From positions 114,501 to 178,500 of the forward strand of contig NZ_JAOQNG010000010.1 in NCBI RefSeq assembly GCF_025961225.1: 64,000 bases of DNA, written 5' to 3'. The notes beneath the pieces were generated by a model. The model did no database searches and had not been told where the DNA came from. It saw only the letters and a list, made by a program, of their open reading frames with translations. The stretch is from Azospirillum canadense (GTDB lineage: Bacteria > Pseudomonadota > Alphaproteobacteria > Azospirillales > Azospirillaceae). The position numbers and the translations under genes are program-made. This document shows positions 8,765 to 17,255 of the stretch, piece by piece; within the stretch, counting starts at the first letter, position 1, and every line of letters starts with the position of its first letter.

Positions 8765-8797
8765 GAAGCCCTTCTCCCCCAAGGGGAGAAGGGCTTC
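8765..8797. repeat. Perfect 15-bp stem hairpin between adhC and fghA
   Basis: Arms 8765-8779 and 8783-8797 (gaagcccttctcccc and its exact complement) with a 3-base loop. No T-run follows on either strand, so it is not a classical terminator. It belongs to the CTTCTCCCC/GGGGAGAAG palindrome family that recurs at 13.8 and 59.8 kb. It could attenuate read-through into fghA or stabilise the adhC 3' end. Confidence 0.8.
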
Positions 8798-8803
8798 TTG
8801 TCG

Positions 8804-9922
<1,119 letters not shown>

Positions 9923-10060
9923 CCCACCGTCTCCGTATTCTGGTTGTTTGCTGCCAGGGAAGGTGGACCGGCGCGCGCGCTTTGGCAACGCCGCACCGGT
10001 GGAACATCCCCGCCCTTTGGGCATTGAAAATGGTGTGCCCGGACTGTTGAGGGATTTTTG

Positions 10061-10876
10061 ATGAACATTGATTTGTCCGCAGCCGCCGACCGCATTCAGT
10101 CGATGCTGCACGGCGCCATCGCGCTGCTGCCGAACCTGATGATCGCCGTTCTGGTCTTCCTGATCTTCCTGGTCGTCGCCCGGATGGTGCGATCGCTGGT
10201 GCTGCGCCTGATCGGCCGCCACGCCTCGGCGGGGCTGGAGCGGGTGCTGGGCCGTCTGGTCCAGGGTGCGGTGACCATCGTCGGGCTGTTCGTGGCCCTG
10301 ACCATCGTCATCCCGACCCTGACCGCGGGAAGCCTCGTCCAGCTGCTGGGCATCAGCAGCGTGGCGGTCGGCTTCGCCTTCAAGGACGTTTTGCAGAACT
10401 TCCTGGCCGGGATCCTGATCCTGGTGACCCGGCCCTTCCGCATCGGCGACGAGATCGTCTTCGGCGGGTTCGAGGGCACGGTGGAGGACATCCAGACCCG
10501 CGCGACGGAGCTGCGCACCTACGATGGGCGGCGGGCGGTGATCCCCAATTCCAAGCTGTTCACCGACGCGGTGCTGGTCAACACCGCCTACAAGGGCCGC
10601 CGGTCGGAGGTGGACCTGGCCGTTGACATCGGGGCCGACCTGGACCGCGCCCGCAACGCCATCCTGACGACGGTGCGCGGCGTGGACGGCGTGCTGACCG
10701 ACCCGGCGCCGGAGGTTCTGACGACCTCCGTCTCACCGGAAAAGGCCGTGCTGCACATCCGCTGGTGGAGCCCGCCGCACCGCGGCGACGTGGCACGCGT
10801 CCAGGACCGCGTGATGGCCGCCATCGACCGCGCGCTGAAGGACAGCGGCATCGTGAAGTTGCCGTCGGCGGCGTGA
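10061..10876 (+). CDS. Small-conductance mechanosensitive channel, MscS family
   Basis: 271 residues. Three N-terminal membrane helices, the third with the Gly/Ala-rich pore pattern (GISSVAVGFAFKDVLQNFLAGILIL), then the cytoplasmic beta domain (PFRIGDEIVFGGFEGTVEDI, VIPNSKLF) and a short C-terminal alpha/beta domain. It opens under membrane tension to release solutes on hypo-osmotic shock. Length and layout match the basic E. coli MscS type. Start ATG at 10061 with GAGGGA 7 bases upstream; a TTG one codon earlier is less likely. It stands alone, with a composite palindromic repeat immediately downstream. Confidence 0.92.
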   Translation: MNIDLSAAADRIQSMLHGAIALLPNLMIAVLVFLIFLVVARMVRSLVLRLIGRHASAGLERVLGRLVQGAVTIVGLFVALTIVIPTLTAGSLVQLLGISSVAVGFAFKDVLQNFLAGILILVTRPFRIGDEIVFGGFEGTVEDIQTRATELRTYDGRRAVIPNSKLFTDAVLVNTAYKGRRSEVDLAVDIGADLDRARNAILTTVRGVDGVLTDPAPEVLTTSVSPEKAVLHIRWWSPPHRGDVARVQDRVMAAIDRALKDSGIVKLPSAA

Positions 10877-10890
10877 CGACAGGTCCGGGC

Positions 10891-11002
10891 GTTGGGCCCC
10901 CACCCTAACCCTCCCCCATCTTCGACGGGGGAGGGGACTGCCGCCGCTCTGTGATGAAAGGCCTCCCCCGCGAAGTGGGGGAGGGTTGGGTGGGGCCCCA
11001 AC
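10891..11002. repeat. Composite palindromic intergenic element (copy 1)
   Basis: About 112 bases with three nested levels. Outer arms at 10891-10917 and 10977-11002 are near-perfect complements and enclose two smaller hairpins (about 10909-10936 and 10962-10984, cctccccc/gggggagg). The core ggaggggactgccgccgc is shared exactly with the element at 26.7 kb. It lies between the 3' ends of the mscS and yeeE-like genes, so it may act as a two-sided transcription barrier. No coding potential seen. Confidence 0.85.
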
Positions 11003-11044
11003 GCGACGACTTCACACGACTTATCAGCAGGACGCGTCAGCCAA

Positions 11045-12280
11045 TCAGCAAGACGTCTGCCGCGGAATGCGCTCCACCTCCAGGCCGAACGCAGGGCGCA
11101 GGCGGGTGCCCAGCACGTTGCCGGCCAGCGCCGCGACGATCCACACCCAGCCGTGCAGGCTGCCCGACGCGATGCCGCTGAAATAGGCCCCGATGTTGCA
11201 GCCGTAGGCGAGGCGGGAGCCGTAGCCGAGCAGCACGCCGCCGACCACCGCCGCGACGAGCGAGCGCAGCGGCAGCTTCCAGATCGGCGCGAACTTGCCG
11301 GCCAGCCCGGCGGCGAACAGCGCGCCGACGATGATGCCGAAGTCCATCACCGAGGTGACGTCGGCCAGCACGCTGTCCTGCAGCGACTTGGCCTGGGCCG
11401 GCGGCTGCCAGAAGGGCCAGGAGGCGACGTCGACGCCGAGCGCGGCCAGACCCTTGCTGCCCCACAGCGCGAAAGCCGACGTGATGCCCCAGGGGCGGCC
11501 GGCCAGCGCCAGCGTCGCGAAGTTCAGCAGGGCGAGCGCGACCGCACCCCAGACCAGCGGCCAGGGGCCGCGCAGGAAGCGCTGGAAACCCACGGTGCGG
11601 GCCGGCGCGCCTACGACCAGGCGGCCGTGAGCACGCTTTTCCAGCAACACGGTCACGGCGTAGACCGCAGCGAAGATGGCGAGATTCACGGCCAGCGCCA
11701 GCGGCCAGCCCCAGGCCGACACCAGCGAAACCGGCGCGAAGGTCGGCTGCGTCTGCCACCAGGGCAGGTGATAGGCGCCGAGCACGGAGCCGACGACGAA
11801 GAAGAACAGCGTGACCAGCATGCGCGTGCTGCCGCCGCCCACGGTGTAGAGCGTGCCGGACGCGCAGCCGCCGCCCAGCTGCATGCCGACGCCGAACAGG
11901 AAGGCGCCGATTACGACCGAGACGCCGACTGGCGACACCAGCCCCTTCACCGGCGCTCCGAACAGCGTCCCCGCCGCCAGCACCGGGAAGAACAGCGCGC
12001 AGGCCACCGCCAGCATGATCATCTGCGCCCGCAGGCCGGCCCCGCGCCGGTCCGCGATGAAGACGCGGAAGGCGGAGGTGAAGCCGAACAGCGCGTGGTA
12101 GAGGACAAGGCCCATGGCCCCGCCGATCAGGTACAGCGCCGCCTGCGTGCCGGAGACGGAGCCCCCGATCCACAGGCCGCCGCCCGCCAGCGCCAGCAGC
12201 GCGGCCCCGGCCACACGCCAGTCGATCCCGGGCACAAACACGGCCGGGCCCGCCGCCCGGCCGAGTGTCACGTCAGCCAT
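11045..12280 (-). CDS. YeeE/YedE-family (TsuA-like) sulfur-compound transporter
   Basis: 411 residues, about ten to twelve membrane segments in two homologous halves. Each half carries the conserved Cys motif of the family: Cys139 in QLGGGCASGTLY and Cys361 in AYGCNIGAYFSG. In characterised TsuA these cysteines pass thiosulfate through the inner membrane, and related proteins carry other sulfur or selenium species. The specific substrate is not certain here. No partner TusA-like gene is adjacent. Start ATG at 12280 (MADVTLGRAAG); an AT-rich upstream region holds a small inverted repeat. Confidence 0.88.
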   Translation of the reverse strand: MADVTLGRAAGPAVFVPGIDWRVAGAALLALAGGGLWIGGSVSGTQAALYLIGGAMGLVLYHALFGFTSAFRVFIADRRGAGLRAQMIMLAVACALFFPVLAAGTLFGAPVKGLVSPVGVSVVIGAFLFGVGMQLGGGCASGTLYTVGGGSTRMLVTLFFFVVGSVLGAYHLPWWQTQPTFAPVSLVSAWGWPLALAVNLAIFAAVYAVTVLLEKRAHGRLVVGAPARTVGFQRFLRGPWPLVWGAVALALLNFATLALAGRPWGITSAFALWGSKGLAALGVDVASWPFWQPPAQAKSLQDSVLADVTSVMDFGIIVGALFAAGLAGKFAPIWKLPLRSLVAAVVGGVLLGYGSRLAYGCNIGAYFSGIASGSLHGWVWIVAALAGNVLGTRLRPAFGLEVERIPRQTSC

Positions 12281-12296
12281 GCCGACTCTCCAATTT

Positions 12297-12312
12297 ACAC
12301 AAGAAAATGTGT
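12297..12312. promoter_or_regulatory. Candidate operator upstream of the YeeE/YedE gene
   Basis: Inverted repeat ACACA-N6-TGTGT in an AT-rich patch 17 bases before the start codon. Sulfur-transport genes of this family are often controlled by ArsR-type repressors that bind AT-rich palindromes, but no such regulator is encoded nearby, so this is a weak suggestion. Confidence 0.25.
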
Positions 12313-12415
12313 ATGTAAGGGGTAAGAACGCTCACGGTGGAGTAGATAATGGGAAGAGCTTCTCGCGAAAGGCCGTCTTGTGCATCCCTGGTTTGCGTCG
12401 GCTGAGCGTGTGAAA

Positions 12416-13681
12416 TCACCCGGCGTCGGGAAAGGCACGCCGCGCCAGCCGGCCCAGCGTCAAGCTCTGCGCCACGAGGGTGAAGGCGACGACCGCGTAG
12501 CAGACGGTGAGCAGCGCGTCCCGGTGCGGGCTGTCGGGCAGGGACAGCACCAGCGCCACGGCAACGCCGCCGCGCACGCCGCCCCACACCAGAACTGCGA
12601 TGGCCCCCGCCTTGCGCTCATAGCGGGCATGGGCGAGGACCACGGGAACCACGCTCGCCAAGCGCGCCGCCAGGGCAACCAGCGGGGCGGCCAGCGCCGC
12701 GAGAAGGACCGCGCCGCTCCACGACGACAGGATCGCCGCCTCCAGCCCGACCAAAAGGAACAGCATCGCGTTCAGGATGGCGTCCACCTTCTGCCAGAAG
12801 GTCTTGAGGATGCGCCCGGCCTTTTCGGAGGAGACGTGCCGCTCCGCCGTGGTGCCGATCAGCAGGCCGGCCGCCACGACCGCGATCGGCCCCGACACGT
12901 CCAGCCGCAGCGCGAGGCTGTAGGTCGCGGCGGCGAGCGCGAGCGAGATGGACAGTTCCACCGACGCGTCGTCGGCCTGCTTCTTGGCCCAGAAGGCGAC
13001 GGAGCCGGTCGCGAGGCCGAGCAGCGTCCCGCCGCCGGCCTCCTTCACGAAGTCCCAAATCGCGATGGGGGCGACTCCGCCGACGGTCACGTCGGCCTCC
13101 GCCCCCGTGGCGATGCCCAGCAGGACGGTGAAGAGGACGACGCCCACGCCGTCGTTGAACAGGCTTTCCCCGGCGATGGCGGCGCGCAGGCCACCGGGCA
13201 GCGGAGAATGCTCCAGCACCGCCAGCACGGCGACCGGGTCGGTGGGGGCGAGCGCCGCCCCGAGGACGAGGCACCAGACGAAGGGCACCGCCTGCCCCAG
13301 CCAGCCGAACAGCAGCCACATCGCGGTGCCGAACACCGCCGTGGAGATGACCACCGACAGCGAGGCGAGCGCCGCGACCGACCAGCGCCGATGCCACAGC
13401 TCTGCGCTGTCCTGCTCGATCGCGCCGGCGAACAGCAGGAAGGCAAGCGCCCCTTGCAGCAGGGTTGCCGGCAGGTTGGCGGACGCGATCAGTTTCTGCT
13501 CCCAGTCGCGGACGCCCTCGGCGCCGGGCACCAGGGAGGCGGCGAGGCTGGTTGCGAAGGCGACGCCGAAGGCCAGCAGGAACACCCCGACCGTCCCAGG
13601 CAGGCGAAGCCAGCGGTGGCTGACGAAGCCGAACAGGGCCGCCAGGGTCAGCAGGATGGACACCAGTTCGAACAGGCCCAT
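12416..13681 (-). CDS. Sodium/proton antiporter, CPA1 (NhaP-like) family
   Basis: 421 residues with about 12 hydrophobic segments. Family signatures include LLFAGAIEQD, the transport-site region APTDPVAVLAVLEHSPLPGGLRAAIAGESLFNDGVG (Asp pair and the GESLFNDG motif) and a C-terminal GGVRGGVAVALVLSLP. It exchanges cytoplasmic Na+ or K+ for protons across the inner membrane in pH and salt homeostasis. I use ATG 13681; a GTG two codons earlier (13687) is an alternative, and no clear Shine-Dalgarno decides between them. There is no long cytoplasmic C-terminal regulatory domain. It is a single gene downstream of nothing obvious on its strand. Confidence 0.9.
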   Translation of the reverse strand: MGLFELVSILLTLAALFGFVSHRWLRLPGTVGVFLLAFGVAFATSLAASLVPGAEGVRDWEQKLIASANLPATLLQGALAFLLFAGAIEQDSAELWHRRWSVAALASLSVVISTAVFGTAMWLLFGWLGQAVPFVWCLVLGAALAPTDPVAVLAVLEHSPLPGGLRAAIAGESLFNDGVGVVLFTVLLGIATGAEADVTVGGVAPIAIWDFVKEAGGGTLLGLATGSVAFWAKKQADDASVELSISLALAAATYSLALRLDVSGPIAVVAAGLLIGTTAERHVSSEKAGRILKTFWQKVDAILNAMLFLLVGLEAAILSSWSGAVLLAALAAPLVALAARLASVVPVVLAHARYERKAGAIAVLVWGGVRGGVAVALVLSLPDSPHRDALLTVCYAVVAFTLVAQSLTLGRLARRAFPDAG

Positions 13682-13778
13682 GGGCACCGAAGGAGAGTTG
13701 CGGGATCACCGGCAGCCAACAGGGCGGGGGGCATTGCATTCCGGCCCCGGAACGAGCGGCGTCATCGCGGTTCAAATC

Positions 13779-13800
13779 CCCTCTCCCCAGGGGGAGAGGG
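13779..13800. repeat. Short palindrome of the CCCTCTCCCC family
   Basis: Arms ccctctcccc and ggggagaggg with a 2-base centre, in the divergent region between the antiporter and the ABC ATPase. An almost identical hairpin is inside the composite element at 59.8 kb. Confidence 0.8.
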
Positions 13801-13909
13801 TTATTCGGCCATAGGCGATTGCCTTGGGCGTCACCGCAGCGTCACTTGACTTGGCCGGCGCCTTCTGCGCACTGCGTATCCCCGTTCGCCACCCTTTCGG
13901 CCGGTTTCC

Positions 13910-15022
13910 ATGCCCGACCAGACGCCCGCCCTCCTGATTGACGCCGCCTCCCGCCATTACGCGGGCACCGCCGCACCGGCGGTGGACGGGGTGACCCTCG
14001 ATGTCGCGGCGGGGGAGTTCCTGGCGCTGCTCGGGCCGTCCGGTTGCGGGAAGAGCACGCTGCTGCGCATGGTCGCGGGGTTCGAGCGGCTGGACGCCGG
14101 GCGGATCGCCGTCGGCGGGCGCACGCTGTCCGGGCCGGGCACCCACGTCCCGCCGGAAGAGCGGCGGATCGGGCTGGTCTTCCAGTCCTACGCGCTGTGG
14201 CCGCACATGACGGTGGCCGGCAACGTCGCCTACCCGCTGGAAACGGCGCGCGTGCCGAAGCCCGACCGGGAACGGCGGGTCCGCGCCGCGCTGGAGACGG
14301 TGGGCCTGACCGGCTACGAGGCGCGCCGACCGGCGGAGCTGTCGGGCGGCCAGCGGCAGCGCGTCGCGCTGGCCCGCTGCCTGGTCATGAGCCCGGAACT
14401 GGTGCTGCTGGACGAGCCGCTCGCCAACCTCGACGTGCACCTGCGCGCGGCGATGGAGGAGGAGTTCGCGGACTTTCACGCCAAGACCGGCGCCACCATG
14501 GTCTATGTGACGCACGACCAGGCGGAGGCGATGGCGCTGGCGACGCGCATCGCCGTGCTCGACCACGGGCGCCTCGCCCAGGTGGCGCCGCCGCGCACGC
14601 TCTACCGGGAGCCGGCGACGCCCATGGTCGCGGGCTTTGTCGGCCAGGGCGCGGTGGTGGAGTGCGTGGTCCTGACGACGGCCGTGGACGGCCGATGCCG
14701 CGTGCGGCTGTTCGGCGCGGAGGCCGTGGTCCGCTGCCGGCCCGGCCAGGGAGAAGGGCCGGCGCCGCTCTGCCTGCGCCCGGAGGATCTGGAGCCCGAC
14801 CCGCAGGGTTCCATCGCGGCGACGGTGGTGCGCGCCGCCTACAAGGGCGGCTTCGTGCTGGTCGAGGCGGAACCGGCGGAGGCGCCGGGCGTCCGCCTGA
14901 TGCTGCGGATCGGCGGCGACGCCCAGGTCGCGACGGGGGAAGCGCTGCGGCTGGCGATCCGCGATGGGTGGGTGGTGCCGGCCATTCCGCTGGATAAGGG
15001 CGACGGCCGCGCGGCCGGGTGA
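13910..15022 (+). CDS. ABC transporter ATP-binding protein with TOBE domain (orphan)
   Basis: 370 residues, import-type ATPase: Walker A GPSGCGKST (42-50), Q-loop FQSYALWPHMTV, signature LSGGQRQ (144-150), Walker B LVLLDEP (164-170), H-loop TVYVTHDQAEAMAL-like stretch, then a C-terminal TOBE domain (about 240-365). This architecture belongs to the PotA/FbpC/CysA group that energises uptake of iron, polyamines, phosphonates or similar. No permease or binding-protein gene lies next to it, so its substrate is unknown and it must serve permeases encoded elsewhere. It is followed by tyrC after 103 bases. Confidence 0.88.
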   Translation: MPDQTPALLIDAASRHYAGTAAPAVDGVTLDVAAGEFLALLGPSGCGKSTLLRMVAGFERLDAGRIAVGGRTLSGPGTHVPPEERRIGLVFQSYALWPHMTVAGNVAYPLETARVPKPDRERRVRAALETVGLTGYEARRPAELSGGQRQRVALARCLVMSPELVLLDEPLANLDVHLRAAMEEEFADFHAKTGATMVYVTHDQAEAMALATRIAVLDHGRLAQVAPPRTLYREPATPMVAGFVGQGAVVECVVLTTAVDGRCRVRLFGAEAVVRCRPGQGEGPAPLCLRPEDLEPDPQGSIAATVVRAAYKGGFVLVEAEPAEAPGVRLMLRIGGDAQVATGEALRLAIRDGWVVPAIPLDKGDGRAAG

Positions 15023-15125
15023 TTCGTTGGGTTCAACATTGGGGCCCAACTTTCGCTTGGTCGTCGGGCGGCTTGGTGGTTTATAGCGGGGCGTTCCGCA
15101 ACCCTTCCGCTGCCGGTACCCCATC

Positions 15126-16019
15126 ATGAGCGACACCGCTGCCCCCCTGTTCGACCGCGTTGCCATCCTCGGCATCGGCCTGATCGGCTCCTCCCTGGCG
15201 CGGGCGCTCACGGAGTATGGGGTCGCGGCGCACGTGGTCTGCGCCGACCGCAGCGCCGAGGCCTGCGCCAAGGCGATGGAACTGGGCATCGTGGAGCGGG
15301 CGACGACCGACCTCGCCGAGGCGCTGGCCGGCGCCGACCTCGTCGTGCTGGCGACCCCGGTCGGCAGCTTCGCGGAGGTCGGGGAGCGCATCGGGCCGCT
15401 GCTGCGCCCCGGCACCATCGTGACCGACGTGGGCTCGGTGAAGCAGGCGGTGCTGCGCGACGTCGGGCCGCATATGCCCGAGGGCGTGCACCTGATCCCC
15501 GGTCACCCGGTGGCGGGCACCGAGCATTCCGGTCCGGAGGCCGGATTCGCCACCCTGTTCCAGGGCCGCTGGTGCATCGTGACCCCGCCGTCCGGGGCCA
15601 ACCCGGAGGCGCTGGACAAGGTCGCGGAGATGTGGCGCCGCGTCGGGTCGACGGTGGAAATCATGGATGCGAACCACCACGACCGGGTGCTCGCCATCAC
15701 GTCGCACCTGCCGCACCTGATCGCCTACACCATCGTCGGCACCGCGTCCGACCTGGAGGACGACACCAAGTCGGAGGTGATCAAGTTCTCGGCCGGCGGC
15801 TTCCGCGACTTCACCCGCATCGCGGCCAGCGATCCGGTGATGTGGCGTGACATCTTCATCAACAACCGCGAGGCGGTTCTGGAGATCCTCCAGCGCTTTA
15901 CGGAGGACCTGACCGCCCTCCAGCGCGCCATCCGCTGGGGCGAAGGCGAGGTGCTGCAGGACCACTTCACCAAGACGCGCGCCATCCGCCGCGGCATCAT
16001 CGACGCCCGGCAGGCGTAA
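15126..16019 (+). CDS. tyrC: Prephenate/arogenate (cyclohexadienyl) dehydrogenase
   Basis: 297 residues, TyrA family without a fused chorismate mutase. It converts prephenate (or arogenate) to the tyrosine precursor with NAD(P). A Rossmann motif ILGIGLIGSSLA (Gly16, 18, 21), LATPVGSF, TDVGSVK, PGHPVAGTEHSG and SHLPHLIAY are conserved catalytic and substrate-binding segments. There is no C-terminal ACT domain, so feedback inhibition by tyrosine would have to act differently. Start ATG at 15126. In many relatives it sits next to hisC or metX. Here the neighbours are an ABC ATPase upstream and convergent infC. Confidence 0.92.
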   Translation: MSDTAAPLFDRVAILGIGLIGSSLARALTEYGVAAHVVCADRSAEACAKAMELGIVERATTDLAEALAGADLVVLATPVGSFAEVGERIGPLLRPGTIVTDVGSVKQAVLRDVGPHMPEGVHLIPGHPVAGTEHSGPEAGFATLFQGRWCIVTPPSGANPEALDKVAEMWRRVGSTVEIMDANHHDRVLAITSHLPHLIAYTIVGTASDLEDDTKSEVIKFSAGGFRDFTRIAASDPVMWRDIFINNREAVLEILQRFTEDLTALQRAIRWGEGEVLQDHFTKTRAIRRGIIDARQA

Positions 16020-16084
16020 AACGGCGTAGCTGGCCGCCGGCGCCGGTTTCCCGGCGCCGTAGCCACGGTCAGCTCATGGCCCTG

Positions 16085-16618
16085 TCAGCGCGGGGCCAGG
16101 ACCATGATCATCATGCGGCCTTCCATCCGGGGCATCTGCTCCACCTTGGCCACGTCCTGGAGCTGGTCGCGCACGCGGATGAGCACGTTCATGCCCAGAT
16201 CCTGGTGGGCCATCTCGCGCCCGCGGAAGCGCATGGTCATCTTGACCTTGTCGCCCTCTTCGAGGAACCGCTGCGCGGCGCGCATCTTGACGTCATAGTC
16301 GTGGTCATCGATGTTGGGGCGGAGCTTCAGCTCCTTCAACTCGATGATCTTCTGCTTCTTGCGCGCCTCGTTGGCCTTCTTCTGCTCCTCGAAGCGGTGC
16401 TTGCCGTAATCGAGGATCTTGCAGACCGGCGGGTCGGCCTGGGGCGCAATCTCGACCAGATCAAGTTCCGCATCCGCCGCCGCGTCAAAAGCGTCGCGCA
16501 GGGAGACGATGCCGATCATCTCCCCGTTGGCGCCGACCAGACGGACGGTGCGGGCGGTGATTTCCCGATTGAGGCGCGGGCCTTCGCGGACCGGATCCGC
16601 GTCATAAAGCTTGGCTAT
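16085..16618 (-). CDS. infC: Translation initiation factor IF-3, initiated at a rare AUA codon
   Basis: 177 residues from an ATA start. The N-domain holds RLNREI, TVRLVGANGEMIGIV and DLVEIAPQADPPVCKILDYGKHRFE; the linker is KKANEARKKQKI; the C-domain holds KELKLRPNIDDHDYDVK and ends MMIMVLAPR. IF-3 binds the 30S subunit and proofreads start codons. No ATG, GTG or TTG exists in frame where the family N-terminus should begin: the only nearby ATG (plus-strand cat at 16602-16604) is out of frame. An ATG further in (16519) would delete 33 residues of the N-domain. The ATA at 16616-16618 has a perfect AGGAG 7 bases upstream. The usual partner thrS is not upstream. Confidence 0.93.
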   Translation of the reverse strand: MAKLYDADPVREGPRLNREITARTVRLVGANGEMIGIVSLRDAFDAAADAELDLVEIAPQADPPVCKILDYGKHRFEEQKKANEARKKQKIIELKELKLRPNIDDHDYDVKMRAAQRFLEEGDKVKMTMRFRGREMAHQDLGMNVLIRVRDQLQDVAKVEQMPRMEGRMMIMVLAPR

Positions 16619-16630
16619 TGTCGATCTCCT
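16616..16630 (-). promoter_or_regulatory. infC start region: AUA codon with AGGAG ribosome-binding site
   Basis: On the minus strand AGGAG (16626-16630) is followed by 7 bases and ATA (16616-16618). In E. coli, infC starts with AUU and IF-3 represses its own translation by rejecting non-canonical starts. A non-canonical codon at the same place here suggests the same autoregulation. Confidence 0.75.
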
Positions 16631-16688
16631 AAAAGTTTCACCATGCCAGTGGTGGCGTGGGACTCATGCGATGGGGACGTGACCCCAA

Positions 16689-16841
16689 TTATCCCATGAT
16701 GTCCAGAATAATTTGGCGCACTTCGCGCCGGGTCAAGCGGGGCCACTCCGGCCCACGGGGCGTCAGCGGACGAATGTCCGGGGCCACGTGCGTCTGCGGC
16801 GTGGCGTTTGTGCGGTCCGTCGGGGTGATGGCAGTCGTCAT
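16689..16841 (-). CDS. Small unknown protein, 50 residues
   Basis: A short frame starting at ATG 16841 with a CCGGAGGA ribosome-binding site 5-10 bases upstream. The N-terminal half is Thr/Pro-rich and probably disordered. The C-terminal half (PEWPRLTRREVRQIILDIMG) is charged and likely helical. It lies 70 bases upstream of infC on the same strand and could share its transcript. The frame is open further upstream, but the ribosome-binding site favours this start. I do not recognise a family. Reality is supported by the start signal and by amino-acid composition unlike a random GC-rich frame. Confidence 0.5.
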   Translation of the reverse strand: MTTAITPTDRTNATPQTHVAPDIRPLTPRGPEWPRLTRREVRQIILDIMG

Positions 16842-17097
16842 AAGAATCCTCCGGCCCGGTCGGGTGTGTCCCCGCCGGCTCTTGTCTCGGTTTGTGTGAA
16901 AGACCGCTCCGGTGCGCATCGGTGCACCGCGGCGAACACTGCAACGCTTGGACGGCGCAGAGGTTCTCGGCAAAAACGCGAACGGCATCCCATTCAAACG
17001 GGGACAAGGCCCGGACCCGGGACGGGGGCCGGCGAACGCATCGCGCTGAGCGACTTCGGTTCGTTCTAAGTGGTGCCTCCACCGGCGCATGCAAGCA

Positions 17098-17121
17098 CAA
17101 ACATGGCCGCAAACATGGCCG
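17098..17121. repeat. Two tandem copies of a 12-bp unit
   Basis: caaacatggccg occurs twice in direct succession (17098-17109, 17110-17121). Confidence 0.85.
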
Positions 17122-17140
17122 GTGGCGCGAATCGAAGCGC

Positions 17141-17166
17141 CTAAAGCGAATTTTCATTCGCTTTAG
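17141..17166. repeat. Hairpin, AAAGCG family, copy A
   Basis: Perfect 11-bp stem (ctaaagcgaat and its complement) with loop tttc. Its stem resembles the hairpin at 17234-17255. It lies downstream of the DUF2125 stop on that gene's strand and could act as a transcript-end structure. Confidence 0.75.
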
Positions 17167-17233
17167 ATTCACACGGCCTCATTCGCCGGCCGGGCTTCGG
17201 CCGCATGGGCGGCCGGGACCGCGGTCGCAGTCC

Positions 17234-17255
17234 AAAGCGGATCGCAATCCGCTTT
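17234..17255. repeat. Hairpin, AAAGCG family, copy B
   Basis: Perfect 9-bp stem (aaagcggat and its complement) with loop cgca, overlapping the stop codon of the DUF2125 gene by two bases. Related in sequence to copy A 68 bases away. Confidence 0.75.

Larger units (their letters stand above)
16842..17253. other. Gene-free stretch with promoter-like and repeat sequence
   Basis: 412 bases between the 50-residue frame and the DUF2125 gene. It contains a tandem 12-bp repeat, an 11-bp-stem hairpin and part of a second hairpin (listed separately). It presumably holds the promoter for the small gene and infC. I see no convincing gene or RNA in the rest. Confidence 0.5.

Noticed and set aside
9923..10222. 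N-terminal extension of adhC by 100 codons
   Set aside because: It crosses the mscS start region on the opposite strand and lacks conserved sequence; the GGAGA site and family N-terminus support 9922.
16602..16604. ATG near the infC 5' end as the real start
   Set aside because: It is out of frame with the IF-3 coding sequence.
16615..17172. Long minus-strand frame of 185 codons overlapping the 50-residue gene and the infC start
   Set aside because: Low-complexity Arg/Pro/His composition, no start signal, and it runs through the infC leader.
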